Shown: positions 33,112-44,995, numbered from the stretch's first letter. The stretch: 64,000 nucleotides of DNA from Macrosoma leucophasiata (GCA_036365455.1 JAWQUS010000010.1:19330501-19394500), one strand, 5' to 3'. Translations and numbers: made by a program. The notes: generated from the letters alone by a model not told the origin.

Positions 33112-33115
33112 AATA

Positions 33116-34849
33116 GAAGCGGAGCATACAATGATAGTAAAAACTCATAGGGAGCATAGGAGCTTTCAGTCGTGGCCACTGCTTGTAATATTATCTAGAG
33201 AAAATATTAATATGTTTGTAACACGTAAAGTCAAACACTACGGGAACAATTTTAAACATTCTTTTAGTGATAGAATTCTTTATTATCCATGACTGACAAT
33301 AGTTCTTTTCCGATATTCCTCGGGCTCATAAAATTGTGATTAACAGTTAGTTTATAAAATCAAGTAATGTAAATGCATAATTAAATCAATACCTAAGAAG
33401 GTACATTCTTAAGATGAGCGATCCATTAATCTTATTTTGTTTGGAGGTCTTATTTGTTTGTTTAGCACATTAAACGTAATAATGTAGGTCATTTTTTGTG
33501 CTCGTTTGAAAATATAGGTACTGTAAAAAAAACATGAATATTCAGCCAAAAAAAATAAAATAATAAAATAAAAATTAAAATAATATGTCTCTAGGGTATC
33601 TACATGTTATAATTACGTTGCGTTTAAAATACAATATTCTTGGCAAAAAAAAATTCATTACCTTTAGATAGGTACATTTGCCGACTTGTTGATATCTGTA
33701 TATTTAACCTAATAAAAAAAATATTTTTCTTTTGTTCTACACCTAGCCAGGTTGTGAACATTGTATTGAATGGCATGATAAAAATTCGAAAAATAACCGA
33801 CTCTAGTAAAGTTCGTACCAAAAAGTTAGTGCAGTTAGGACAGTCGATTTAAACTTTCACTCGCTATGTTAGCGGTGAGAATATATACAGTGTTTGCCAT
33901 GGAATTTAGGTGGGATATAAAAATTTCACTGAATACGGCTTTGTAGCAGTATCTGAACTGGACAATGATGTGGAATTCTTTGACGCTCTAGCATCCTATT
34001 ATTAATAATAGGTAGTAAGCTAGAAATAAATATGTTTGTTTTCGGTTTAGGTTACCTTGTGTTTCCTAGTTTTTTGTATACATAAATAGAAACAAAAATC
34101 GTAAAAATGTATGTAATTATTTTTTGATTATCTCATCCAGCTACCAACCATGTACCGTAAACAAGACCATAATAAGTTAATTTATACGACAATATCCGCA
34201 ACAATGTTCTCTATGAATACGAGAAATACTTTACTGATGAAATTGAAAACCTCATCAATCATGCGAAGACAGATTCGTAATTTCTATGGATGAGTGATAT
34301 GTATGTAAGTTACAATCATGATGTCCTACCGATCCAACCGTAAAAACGAAAGATAATTAACGACTAACCTTTATGTCAAAGTTTACATTAGAAAACATAA
34401 TATGATCGTCAAGTTTTCTTAAAATTTTTTTTTTTTTTTCTTTTATATATATAAATAAACCCTTTTTATACAATTATAAATACAACATAAAAAGAATAAG
34501 CGAAATCGGTCCCGCCGTTCTCGAGTTTTACGCTTAGAAGCACATTTAGCGATTCATTTTTATTTATGTAGATTTGTTAGTTGCCTCTGTATTCCCGAGG
34601 TGGCGCCACTAGTGGACACTATATCTGCAAATTGCGCTGCCAACTGCAGTTTAACGGTAATATCTTAGATTTTGCTGGCCCACGATGTTTAAGATAAGTG
34701 CTCTTTGCCATTTCGCATGGTTTACGATTGCATGTATGATAAAATATTAGACATGACCTCTGAATCTGCACTAGGTGTATTTTAATTTTGGATATATAAG
34801 CTAAATTGTGAAAGGCTTAAATTTTTTTGATAAAGTCATGTATACGTAG
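33116..34849. other. Unassigned AT-rich DNA
   Basis: No gene. 34480-34580 ('cgaaatcggtcccgccgttc', 'tatttatgtagattt') looks like a Helitron-like interior or end, degraded. Confidence 0.35.
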
Positions 34850-35063
34850 GCAGAGAATATGTAATAATACTACGTATAGAATGGACACTTCGATGATTTC
34901 CCCGCCTCACCCAATCTCCTCCCCTCTTATGGGCGACGTTTGGTATTTTCTACGTGCTACGCAAACATGTGCACATATATATACACGTCACTGATTGATG
35001 TTTGTGTAAAACATAGACCAAATTAAGCGTTTGTATGGAATTTTGGCGGAGTGTCCACGGTGT
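34850..35063 (+). repeat. Repeat family G, copy 1
   Basis: 'gcagagaatatgtaataata' through 'cccctcttatgggcgacgtt' to 'gtgtccacggtgtga'. Other copies: 44766-44995 (same strand) and 37140-37305 (reverse, partial). No coding potential. Confidence 0.65.
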
Positions 35064-35244
35064 GACCTAGGGTTTATTATACAATATGACTGGAAGTATG
35101 GAAAATGTTCGTCCCCGTTATTTCTGGGATAGAGGCAAAAGAGTAGGTCACGTGATTGGAAACGCATCTAGGTACACCTTTAAGCTGGCTGCAATATTAA
35201 TTCATCAATGTGTATTGCATGTTGTTACTTACCACATAAAATGT

Positions 35245-35405
35245 ATCATCACTCTAGCCGAAAGACGTCCATCGCTGGACAAAACCTTCCCCAAGGACGC
35301 CTACAACAGTGTTGTGCGTCAATAGGGAAGAATATGCCATTATAGAAACGCTTGACAGGCGGATTAGAGATCGCAGTGGCGGTAGATTTATCGGGCGACG
35401 CAGCT
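35245..35405 (-). repeat. ATC-type RTE-tailed repeat
   Basis: 'catcactctagccgaaagac' and 'gtccatcgctggacaaaacc' form the reversed RTE-like tail. The adjacent 'ggattagagatcgcagtggc' matches the reverse of 1115-1195, so the same composite occurs twice. Confidence 0.5.
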
Positions 35406-35426
35406 GCCCATTTTTTTAAATTTAAT

Positions 35427-35684
35427 AATCGCAAAAAAAAACATGCTGTTCACATTGATGTTAAGTGATGACTGCAAGCCTATAGTCACCCGCACAATGA
35501 CCAGAGGTCAAAATGCAGATGCGTTACCACTCCTGAGGCCTAAGGTGTTATGCCTCTGTGCGGGCAATTACAGGGCCGTAAATTACCACCTGACCGGAAC
35601 ACGATAGTGAACACTACCAAAATATATTAGGTAATGCGGTGGTGCCTACGCCCGCGAGCTCCGTCGCTGGAGCTTCTACCACCA
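35427..35684 (-). repeat. SINE-A copy 7
   Basis: Reversed copy from 'catgctgttcacattgatgt' to 'cttctaccaccagta', with a small internal deletion ('actaccaaaatatattagg'). Confidence 0.8.
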
Positions 35685-35754
35685 GTATAAAATACCGCGT
35701 TGTTATGCTTACTACCGCCGTATTGGAATGTTTTGATCGCCATTGTTCATATTT

Positions 35755-35850
35755 GTATCGAGTCTAGGTGTTTGTGTATGTGTTGTATGTATACAACGGC
35801 ACCCACGACACATGTTTACACCTACTATGGGCCTTTGAGCTTAGCGTATT
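35755..35850 (+). repeat. SINE-E 3' half
   Basis: 'tgtttgtgtatgtgttgtat' and 'caacggcacccacgacac' match the SINE-E body. No tRNA-like head. Confidence 0.6.
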
Positions 35851-36230
35851 TTTTTTTTGTATTTTAATCCTTATTCATACCTAAGCTGCAAATATTTACC
35901 CTACTTCATCCTTGTGAACGCCATGCTTGTTTATGATTTATTTTGTAATAAAACCTCCTTTTCCAATTTCCACGTTCCTGGTGCAATGGGCATTCAAGAC
36001 CCCACCTTAATCAATCTCGTGACCACAAGGCACCCTTTATGTCGCCTTTTACGACGGGCAAACGAGAGTGCAGTCCTATCCTTATGTCCAATACGGCCGG
36101 GGCATTGCACTGTCGATTGGTATTGTCAAACATATACCTTCCACTTTGCGCTTTATTTTAGGACTGGTTGATTGTATAAAATATTACTTCATACCAATTT
36201 GGTATCTACACTAATATTATCTATACTAAC
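35851..36230. other. Unassigned DNA
   Basis: No supported feature. A frame at 35857-36171 contains 'ttgtgaccacaaggcaccct'-like sequence of no recognised family. Confidence 0.3.
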
Positions 36231-36450
36231 GTAACTTCACGCTTGTGATCCCCGAAGGGGTAGGCAGAGGTAAATGCATGCATTCAAGCATACATGCAAA
36301 CACCCACGATTCGTTACGTTTTGGCCCAACAGATGGTGAACCTGTTGATATCTCAGGGCACATTACCAAACTTCGAGGTACTGGGAAATTTCCAGAAAAT
36401 GGAGAAATCCCAATAGAACCAAAGATAAAGGACTTTACACTATTATCTGT
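36231..36450 (-). repeat. SINE-B copy 2 (head missing)
   Basis: Reversed tail 'gatccccgaaggggtaggca' and body 'cttcgaggtactgggaaatt'. It ends at 'ctttacactattatctgtca' before the tRNA-like part. Confidence 0.75.
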
Positions 36451-37014
36451 CATATATATATCACATTATTATAATTATTATATATACTATATTACGCTAA
36501 TCTCAGGAACTACTGGTCCGATTTGAATCGTAACTCATACTCTAATCGTAATCTAGTTCGAATATTTGAGTTACGTTTTCACGGGATAAACTTACCTGTT
36601 TTTGTCAAAAAAGAAACCTTTTTGAAAAGAATTAACGAAATGAGGTGTCCCGAAAAACAACGGGAGGTTAAAGCTTTTAGCGGGTTTCCATCTAATCCCA
36701 GATTTGTGGAAGGGAATGGTCCATGGGTTATGTTATATGTTGTGTTATGTTGTTATTTGAAACGCATCGAGGTCGCCCGCGTCTGCATTGCGTATTATGA
36801 GGATGCGTGAGCCAAGTGTGTGACCGAGATAGTAATGTACTTTGAGATATTTTAATGTGTGGATGAAACTTTTTTAATTTGGCATGCTGGAGTCGAAATG
36901 TATGGTGTCTTATGGATATAACTAATTAAAGTACTTAATATTAATTGAAATCAAAAATAATAGGCAAATCGTACATTCACACATCGGAAATAAAGCATTT
37001 TTTTTTATCGGTTA
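36451..37014. other. Unassigned DNA with Helitron scrap
   Basis: 36490-36530 ('gctaatctcaggaactactg') matches the interior of the Helitron at 6207-6413. The remainder is unassigned. Confidence 0.4.
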
Positions 37015-37130
37015 CTAGCTGACCCGGCTAGCTTCGTATTGCCTCACAATGATATAATGTATCAAACGTTTGATAGATACGGACTATTTGTATGGGAAAA
37101 TTAAATTGAGGTTTTTACCCTTCAATTTCT
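37015..37130 (-). mobile_element. Helitron-like fragment ('ctagctgacccggc' end)
   Basis: The reverse of the element at 19862-20011, starting CTAG and including 'ttcgtattgcctcac'. Confidence 0.5.
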
Positions 37131-37139
37131 TCATATTTC

Positions 37140-37305
37140 ACAGACATCAATCAGTGACGTGTAATTACACGTGCACCTGTGTGCGTAGCACGTACAAAAT
37201 ACCAACCGTCGCCCATAAGAGGGGAAGGGGTTGAGTGATGCGGGCAAATCGGACGGGACGTCGAAGTGTCCATTATATATGTAGTATTATTACATATTCT
37301 CTGAC
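37140..37305 (-). repeat. Repeat family G, copy 2 (partial)
   Basis: 'cagtgacgtgtaattacacg' to 'tattattacatattctctga', reverse complement of 34850-35063 and 44766-44995. Confidence 0.65.
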
Positions 37306-37493
37306 ATATTTAAGGTGCGAAAGAGATAACACTCTACTGACCCGAAATAAGACGAAGTCTCGTTTCCAAGGTTGATGTGCAATATTTCATATTGGATACT
37401 ATACCTAGCGTAAAGTATACAATCACTAAACTGAATCAGAGATCAAAGATTGGCTATAACAATTTTCGTAATGATGTTAAAAATATTAGAACA

Positions 37494-37740
37494 CTAGCTG
37501 TTGCCCGCGGCTCCGCCCGCGTGTACGTTGCTTTTCGCGTAACCTATGGAAACTCTTCAAATCATCCCATGACATTCCACAGGAACATTTTTTCGGGATA
37601 AAAAGTATCCTATAATCTAAGTCAGCTAATACCCTATCCGTATAATAAATTTCATCAAAATCCGTTCAGAAGTTTCGGCGTGATTGACGGACAAACATCC
37701 AAACACCCAAACAAAGAAACTTTCACATTTATAATATTAG
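37494..37740 (-). mobile_element. Short Helitron
   Basis: In reverse it runs from 'ctaatattataaatgtgaaa' to 'gcgggcaacagctag' then T. A hairpin CGCGG/CCGCG lies a few bases before CTAG, as expected for a Helitron 3' end. The 5' TC is diverged. Non-coding. Confidence 0.65.
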
Positions 37741-38090
37741 CACTGTCTTAAGAAAACGAACATGTTAATTTGATATAAGTGTGAAAGTGTGATTAGTGCG
37801 ATACCAATGATCTGGTTTTTAATTAACTTTTTAATTAAACAATATTAACCGGAATAATAATTTGCATCCAATCTAAGGCACGAATCTAAATACTGGTCCT
37901 TGAAACGCTCCTCAATTACTTTAATGGTAGTGAGACGTCTGCATTGCGTATTATACGAAGTCAAGTGTATGTTAGAAACTTTAAGATATATATACGAGTG
38001 AATGGGAATGAAACTTTCATTACATCTCAACTTTGGGCTGTGCAAAAAAAAATGGTATGGAGTACTACTTAGGTATTGGTATTATCTATA
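37741..38090. other. Unassigned DNA
   Basis: Nothing recognised. Confidence 0.35.
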
Positions 38091-38397
38091 CGTAACTTCA
38101 CGCCTGTAATCCCCGAAGGGGTAGGCAAAGGTAAATGCATGCATTCAAGCATACATGCAAACACCCACGATTTGCCGGTTACGTTTTGGCCCATGTAACA
38201 GGTGCCGAGCCTGTTGACATCTCCGGGCACATTACCAAACTTTGAGGTACTGGGAAATTTCCAGAAAATGGAAAAATCCCAATAGAACCAGAGATAAAGG
38301 CTTTTTCACCATTATCTCTGATAACCCCTACCCGGGAATCGAACCCAGGACCTCAGCGTAGTAGTAGTGGCCTGCTACCACTAGGCTACCGAGGCAG
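38091..38397 (-). repeat. SINE-B copy 3 (full length)
   Basis: Best complete copy. Reversed head 'ctgcctcggtagcctagtgg' (A-box-like) and 'gggttcgattcccggg' (B box), body, and tail 'taccccttcggggattacag'. The tRNA-like head is a derived SINE promoter, not a gene. Confidence 0.85.
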
Positions 38398-38410
38398 TTT
38401 ATCTGTATAA

Positions 38411-38767
38411 TAATGGCAACCCATTATACGTCCCACTGCTGGGCACGAGTCTCTCCCCTTTTTTTGGGGGGAGGCCTGGAGCTTACTCCACCACGCTGCT
38501 CCAATGCGGATTGGTGGAGGTGGGTGGGTTAGTGGCCAACCCACTTTCGGATGTTTTCAAACCGCCCATTAGGCCTCCGACAAGGTTTAACGACTGCTAT
38601 CCATCGATAGCAACCGGGACCGACGGCTTAACGTGCCCTCCGAAGCACGGAAACGCGCATTTAATTTGCCACTAGCGGTCACCCATCACACTACCCGACC
38701 GCGCCCGTAGTGCTTAACCGAGCAGATCGCTTACGATCTACACCAGCCGCTGGGCCATGCGCGCTTC
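38411..38767 (-). repeat. 5S-derived SINE, full copy
   Basis: Reversed copy of 17467-17831, including the 5S-like 'gcggtcacccatcacactac' and 'cgcgcccgtagtgcttaacc'. Short imperfect flanking repeats ('gtttatctgtat' at about 38396; 'gtttatctatac' at about 38773) look like a target duplication. Confidence 0.85.
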
Positions 38768-38785
38768 AATGCGTTTATCTATACA

Positions 38786-39096
38786 TCTATGCAAATAAAT
38801 AAAATTGGAGTGTCTGCTTGTAATATAAAAATAACCGCTTTTTACTAAATGCATATGTATGTATACACTGGACATATACCAAAACAACATTTTTTACAAT
38901 TTTTGTCTGTCTGTCTGTTTTTGGGGCTAATCTTGGGAACGGCTATACTGATTTTGACGGGACTTTCACTGGCATATAGTTTATGTAATAAGGAGTAACT
39001 TAGGCTACTTTTATGCTAGCTGCGCCCACGACATCGTCCGGGTAGATACTGAACAATCATAAATTCTCACGCAGATGAAGTCGCAGGCACAGCTAG
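38786..39096 (+). mobile_element. Short Helitron, type 2, copy 1
   Basis: A-|TCTATGCAAATAAATAAAAT ... CACAGCTAG|-T. The sister copy at 51525-51811 has the same ends ('attggagtgtctg', 'gctgcgcccacgac'). 311 bp, no coding potential. Confidence 0.7.
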
Positions 39097-40243
39097 TTAG
39101 CACTAATAAATGTCTTTCGGCGGTCAATTTTTCTTAGAGAATTATATGATAAGTCGTATTTAGTGTACATTTCAGTAGTTAGGTATATTTTAAAATACCA
39201 AATAGAGAAATTGACTGATTTTTTTTCCTTATAAATGTGATGGACGCACGTAATTAGTTATCACGACGGCATTGGCACGATATACGTATTTCGGAAACTA
39301 GAATAAAAAAAAACTCTATCCATCCCTCGTAGATCTTTCTATATCCTAGCGCTACGACTGCTACGAGCGCTACGACGCCTACGACTAAAAGGTGCCACGT
39401 TTCTATTATGTCAATCTGTCCATACTTATATTGCAGTATATTTCATAGAATAATATGCTGATTATGTAGATTTTATTATTCTATTTTTATTGAAATTTCT
39501 ATTTAATTATGTAAAAACGTTTTATGCAGAATTCAATTTAAATTCATATAAAAATAATATTATCGAAGTCAAAAATAAAACGCAAACCGTGTACACCCAC
39601 TCAGCGGAAATAAACAATGTTTTTTTTTCATCGGTTAGAAAGCTCTTTTGTGTGAAACTTGAAATAGAAGTCGTTGCGTTGGTGGCCGTATTTTAGAAAG
39701 AAACTCTATAAAATGTGGCCATGATCGGGCGGCAAAAAGTTTGGGGTAGTTATTACACTGAAATATAGCAATAAGGAAAACGAATGTTTCTTTACGTCCC
39801 CGATGACTTTTGCGACATTGTTTACATTGGGCTTAACTTTAGCAGAACAAGTTGTTATATTTTAAATCTGGATATGGGTTAAGTATGTAATGAAAATGGC
39901 AATTTAGCAGTAGATTGCCATTTAAAGTAGATGTTATTAAGTTATAAGTTTATTTCATTGTCAGAATAATTAAATAAATAAAAAAAGTAAGTTGAACGCA
40001 GTATTACACCCCGAGCACGAATTTTTGTTCAAACTCAGCATCCATATCGGAGCATTGTGCGTTACTAAATAGGATGAGGGGTGAATACCCTAAAACAGTA
40101 CAATTATTACACCAAGTCTCATCCTAAATTCCCAAAGTCGTGCACTCCTCAGTGCTGCTCATCTGTAGGACCCCTGAGTAAGTTGCTTCGGTGCTAGAAA
40201 TTAAGTGGAATGAGTTTGTGCTGAACACTACCATTTTGCAAAA
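39097..40243. other. Unassigned AT-rich DNA
   Basis: 39340-39395 is a cluster of 'ctacga' motifs ('gctacgactgctacgagcgc') like 10729-10835. No gene. Confidence 0.35.
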
Positions 40244-40340
40244 CGTAACCGGCGAATCGTGGGTGTTTGCATGTATGCTTAAATGCATGCATTTACCTCT
40301 GCCTACCCCTTCGGGGATTACAGGCGTGAAGTTACGAAGT
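40244..40340 (+). repeat. SINE-B 3' fragment
   Basis: 'acgtaaccggcgaatcgtgg' to 'attacaggcgtgaagttacg'. Head and body missing. Confidence 0.8.
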
Positions 40341-40934
40341 TACTACCATTTTGCGAACCACTGGAAATGTTTAACTGGAACTCTACAAGTAAAAAACATG
40401 TACTTAGGACCAGCATTACATAATAGGTCACTTGCAGGTGTATGCGAAACTAAAAGCACCAAATATAATATTTTTGATTTCGCGAAGAACCGGCTAATGT
40501 GGCCTTAGTAATATATATACCACCCAGTACACTGAAAAAAAAAATGTTTTATCAATTCGTAGAAAGATACTCGTTTTTCCTTTCATTTCATAAATAACTA
40601 ACGACCCTATCCCGGCTTCACATTTATATAAATAAGATCGGTGATTAATGATGTAAAATGTCCCCTTAGGTCCCATTCATAGTAATCTAAAAATAAAACT
40701 GGTCTGCTCTTCATACAAATTCATTGCTTAATCTCAAATTTGCCTAAATGTTCTATTATCTCGGCCATTTCTTTGACATAGTGAATTATCTGAGTTGAGG
40801 GAGAACAGCCGGCAAATTATAGGCTAATTCTATGTGAACCGTGAATTTAATCTTATCGTAATATTTTCTTAACTCTAAGGCTGGGTTGCACTATTTGAAA
40901 ATGGTTAAATGACGTCATTAACTGTAATCATTAA
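40341..40934. other. Unassigned DNA
   Basis: 40880-40930 ('ggctgggttgcactatttga') resembles the end of the hairpin MITE at 42961. Confidence 0.35.
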
Positions 40935-41022
40935 CTGTACGGCCCTGTAATTTCCGGCACAGAGGCCTAACACCTTAGGCCTCAGGAGTGGCAACGCATT
41001 TGCAATTCACCGCTGGTTATTG
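40935..41022 (+). repeat. SINE-A middle fragment
   Basis: 'tgtacggccctgtaatttcc' to 'ggcaacgcatttgca' only. Confidence 0.7.
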
Positions 41023-41305
41023 TGTACCCACACTATATAGTCAAGGCTTTAACCTTTACAAAAACTGTATTTGACATTGTATTTAAGCTTTTTATAAGCA
41101 ATGCAGGTAAACTGTTTTCAAAATGTATTCTGATATATGAATGAGTATTATAAATTTATTTACCGATTTACTGATTTATCTACTGGCAATCTATGAGAAT
41201 ATAAACGAGATTTTTAGTTAGTACTGTAAGAAATACAAGCGTTCTCAAATCACAAATTAATAATATGTCATTAAACCAAAAATATCGTTTGAGGCATATG
41301 TCGCA

Positions 41306-42830
41306 AAGTTAGAAGTTATAAGTCACGGGAGACAGACATTGCGGCAAAGTTTCCACGACGACGACAAATATTTGTCGCGAAAATGTCGGTCGCGGGAGAT
41401 TTGTGGCGGACAGTTTGGTCGCTTTATATTAAAGGAGCTCAAACTTCCTTTAGTCTGAGTAAAGGAGTTGTTTCATTCTGTACCCATTTATGGTGCAGTA
41501 TGCCAAATATTGTTTTAGATCGATTTCTTCAATCGTATTCATTCAAGAATGTTTACCTCTTTTTTTCTTTCTACAATAACCAAGTTTTGAATTGTAGGAT
41601 TATCGATTTTGCCAGAATGTGGAGAAATTGTTGCCATGTTTCATTGTAAAAAACTCGTAATTTGTTATTTTATATATTGACATTTGCAGCCATTCAGTAA
41701 TAACTTCTTTGTTGTATTAGTACAAAAAACGGTATAAGATTAGGGATTTAGTAATTCATTGGTGAGATGGTAACCGTATGGTATCTGATTTAGTTGATAG
41801 ACATTTAGTCTCGTTTTTTTTTATTTATATTATAAATGCTTTTGTATTGCCGTTAATTACATAATTATAGTTCTATTACTGTCAAAAAACAAAAAAACAT
41901 GTTCTAACACAAGTCCACGTCACAATTCATTGTGTATTTTATTAAGGGAAGCGCTGGTATCTGTTACCACAGTTTTTAACTTTTACAGATACCAACGATC
42001 ATCCGCTATGTATAATTTAAGTGACATGTTATATAGTTTTAATTAAGCAGTGAAAAGGTGCCATTTTTTGTTTCAATAAATGATTATTATTATTTCTGTC
42101 ACAGTGACAAAACAAATTACTTAGCAGGGGTCAGGAATACATTCGCATTTTGAGTAGTTATTTAATTTACCATCTATGTGGACTGCATGCTTGTTGGTCA
42201 TCTTCATTACTTGTTCCCATTTCACATCAAGAATAATGTGTAAGTACAACAAAAATATTGTATGAGCATAATGACGCAAAGTTTGAAGTTATAAGTAATG
42301 GGAGACGCATCGACGATTGAACTAAGTTGCGTTGTGTCGTCGATGTGGGAGACATTGCGGCAAAGTTTCCGCGGACAATTAATATTTGTCGCGAATGCGG
42401 AAAACGCCGGCCTTGGGAGATTTGTGGCGGATTTTGTCGTTTTAAATTAAAAATTCTACAATACATGCAAATACCCACGCTTCGCGAATTGCGTTTTGAT
42501 ATCATCGGACATATTACTAAACTCCAAAGAGGTACTGGGAACCTCCCGAACGAGGGGCCTTAGCGTGGGAGGTAACAGTTGTGGTAAACTCTGTTACTGA
42601 GTCATCAATGGAAAGTATAAACAAACAAGTTTTATAATGTTCCAAGTTATATACAAGAGTCGTTAGTGATAACATCGAAAAATATTTAAAGAGGCTAATA
42701 GAAGTAGTAAGTCACAAGTAACACTGCGGTAAAGTAGGTTTCCTCGGACGATGCGACTGCGGAAAATGCCAGCCGCAGAAGATTTGTGGCGGACACTTTG
42801 GTCGTTTCAAATTAAAAGTTGTAAAATTTC
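41306..42830 (+). repeat. Three dispersed direct copies of repeat H
   Basis: Copies at about 41306-41440, 42276-42452 and 42697-42830 share 'gaagttataagt', 'attgcggcaaagtttcc' (diverged in the third) and 'gatttgtggcgga', and end in 'aaattaaaa'-like sequence. All are in one orientation within 1.5 kb, which suggests local duplication. 42130-42210 is a SINE-A 3' scrap and 42455-42575 a degraded SINE-B fragment. No domain recognised in translation. Confidence 0.55.
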
Positions 42831-42960
42831 TGCTTTTGGCGAAATTCCGAATAGATAAGAATGCTTTTAAACTCACAGACAGCGTCATACCTCGATCTAG
42901 AAGATACAAGAGTCGTAGTATCGATGAGTTTTCATCAATTAGCCTTTAATCTCTTCATTT

Positions 42961-43106
42961 AGCCTGGGTTGCACCAAGATATTTGTTAAAGTTAAAGTAA
43001 CATTTGACATCATTCTCTAACTTAAAGAAATCTGTTAAAGTTAGAGAAGGATGTGAAATGTTGCAATAACTTTAACTTTAACAAATATCTTGGTGCAAAC
43101 CAGGCT
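42961..43106. mobile_element. Hairpin MITE, copy 1
   Basis: About 146 bp that folds end to end: 'agcctgggttgcaccaagat' pairs with 'cttggtgcaaaccaggct', and 'aaagttaaagt' with 'actttaacttt'. Second copy at 60131-60292. Confidence 0.75.
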
Positions 43107-43320
43107 TAATTAGTCACGTTTAACCTTTGATCCGGGTCCTGTCTGGGTTAAAACCAGGGAAAAATTAGTAAAGCAAGCTGAGGACTGAATAGTAAAGCTT
43201 AGTGCTGAGTAGAACAGTGCATAAAATGAGAAATCGCAACATTCAAGACATGCGTAAAATTTGATGATGAAGATGAACATTTGTTGAATTAGTGAAAGAC
43301 TTAGAAGTGAGTAAATATTA

Positions 43321-44595
43321 GGTTGGGGCAAAAGTTTCTTCGCATTTTTTAAGATAATTCGAAACATTTTTTAATATAGTTTATTTAAATTTAACTAAAG
43401 TATGTATGTACCATTTTGTTCGATAACCTTTTGCCATCTTGTAGGTAGGGACATGATCCCATTGCTATAAAAATTTTGGGACTTCTCATCAAAATACCGC
43501 GACAAGTGGATTTGGCAGTCCTCTCGTGATGTTAACCTAACATTGCATAAATAATTCTGAAGAGACCGAAACAGGTGGAAATCTGAAGGTGCAAGGTCAG
43601 GACTATACGGCGGATGCATTAACACCTCCCAGCCAAACTATTTTAATTTTTGCTGAGTGGCTATAGATGTGTGAGGTCTAGCGTTATCATGATGAAACAC
43701 CACACCCCTTCTGTTGATCAATTCCGGTCGCTTTCTCTCAACTTCTTGCTTTAATCTCATCAGTTGTTCGCAGTAGGGTTCAGAATCGATAGTCCTGTCT
43801 GGTGGTAATAGCTCATAATGAATAATGCCCTTCCAATCCCACCACACACACAACATCACCTTATTGCGAGTTAACCCGGGTTTCGCCACAGTCTGTGAAG
43901 CTTGACCGGCCTTTGACCACGACATTTTTCGCACGTTCTTGTCGTACGGGATCCACTTTTCATCACCAGTTATCAGCTTCTTCAAAAATGATTCGGTTTC
44001 ATTACGTCGTAATAAAGAATCACAAATGAGTACACGGTTCATTAGGTTTCTTTCAGTGAGCTCGTGAGGTACCCAAATATCGAGCTTTATTTTGTACCCA
44101 GCTTTTTTCAAATGCGACAAAACTGTTTTGTGATCAATTCTCAGTTCTTCAGCTACGTCGTAACTACTGATATGTCGATCTTGCTCCACTTTTTCAAAAA
44201 TGGCATCCATTTTATCCGTAATATGGCGACCAGAGCGAAGTGCATCTTTGACATCAAAATTTCCGGATTGAAAACGCTTAAACCAAATTTGTGCTTCCCT
44301 CACAGACACTGCACTAGGTCCATAAACATCGCAAATTTTTTTCGCGGCTTGTGTTGCATTTTTACATTTTTTGTAGTAAAATTTTAAAATGTATCGAATT
44401 TCTTCATTAGATTCACTCTTGACAGTACGAAAAACAAATGAAAATCACACATTTGCCTAATTTGAATTTGGAATTATGTTCTTTAAAATTTTAACTTTCA
44501 ATGATACCAAAACCAGCCAGATACAAATACTACAGCCAAAGAGATTTTATTACAAGTTCATACATACTATAATGCGAAAAGACTTTATCCCCAAC
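43321..44595 (-). mobile_element. mariner element, copy B
   Basis: Ends 'ggttggggcaaaagtttctt' (left) and 'gactttatccccaac' (right). Full length; same family as copies A, C and D. Confidence 0.92.
43395..44417 (-). pseudogene. mariner transposase, lost start and one stop codon
   Basis: The best-preserved frame of the four. The start ATG is deleted by a 3-bp loss at about 44417 (AAGATGAGT in copy A reads AAGAGT). The frame then runs uninterrupted to a single in-frame stop (TAG, at about 43634), within the sequence between QQKL and FGWEVL, just before the third catalytic Asp. Beyond it the frame resumes with HPPYSPDLAPSDFHLF to the natural end at 43395. All three catalytic aspartates are encoded (TGDEKW, HHDNARPH, APSDF). 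It would therefore make at most a truncated protein without the third Asp. Confidence 0.9.
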
Positions 44596-44765
44596 ATATT
44601 ATGTTATTGAAAATTTGTCAAAGTTTACCAAATATTGAAATTCGTTTGATAATTAACAGGATTACAAAAATGAAATTGACATTTAATTATCTAATATAAA
44701 TTCATCGTTGGGAAACTTTTTGGATCCCAATCCAAATCAAATCATTCTTAACATATTATTACTTT
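44596..44765. other. Unassigned AT-rich DNA
   Basis: Short spacer between the mariner and a family G repeat. Confidence 0.4.
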
Positions 44766-44995
44766 TGTCAGAGAATATGTAATAATACTATGTATAGAAT
44801 GTACACTTCGACGTTCCGCCCAATTTCTCCGACTCACCCAACCTCCTCCCCTCTTATGGGCGACGTTTGGTATTCTCTGCGTGCTACGCACACAGGTGCA
44901 CGTGTAAATACACGTCACTGATTGATGTCAGTGTAATAGAGACCAAATTAAGAGTTTGTATGGAGTTTTGGCGGCGTGTCCACGGTGTGATTTTG
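44766..44995 (+). repeat. Repeat family G, copy 3
   Basis: 'cagagaatatgtaataatac' to 'gtgtccacggtgtga', closely matching 34850-35063. Confidence 0.7.

Larger units (their letters stand above)
25652..33115. repeat. 4-bp target duplication (AATA) around the LTR element
   Basis: AATA at 25652-25655 directly precedes LTR 1. AATA at 33112-33115 directly follows LTR 2. Four-base duplications are usual for Ty3/gypsy integrases. Confidence 0.85.

Noticed and set aside
35086..35325. 79-codon open frame as a gene
   Set aside because: It spans the end of a family G repeat and an RTE-type tail.
36523..36810. 95-codon frame downstream of a SINE
   Set aside because: Starts in a Helitron scrap and has no recognisable domain.
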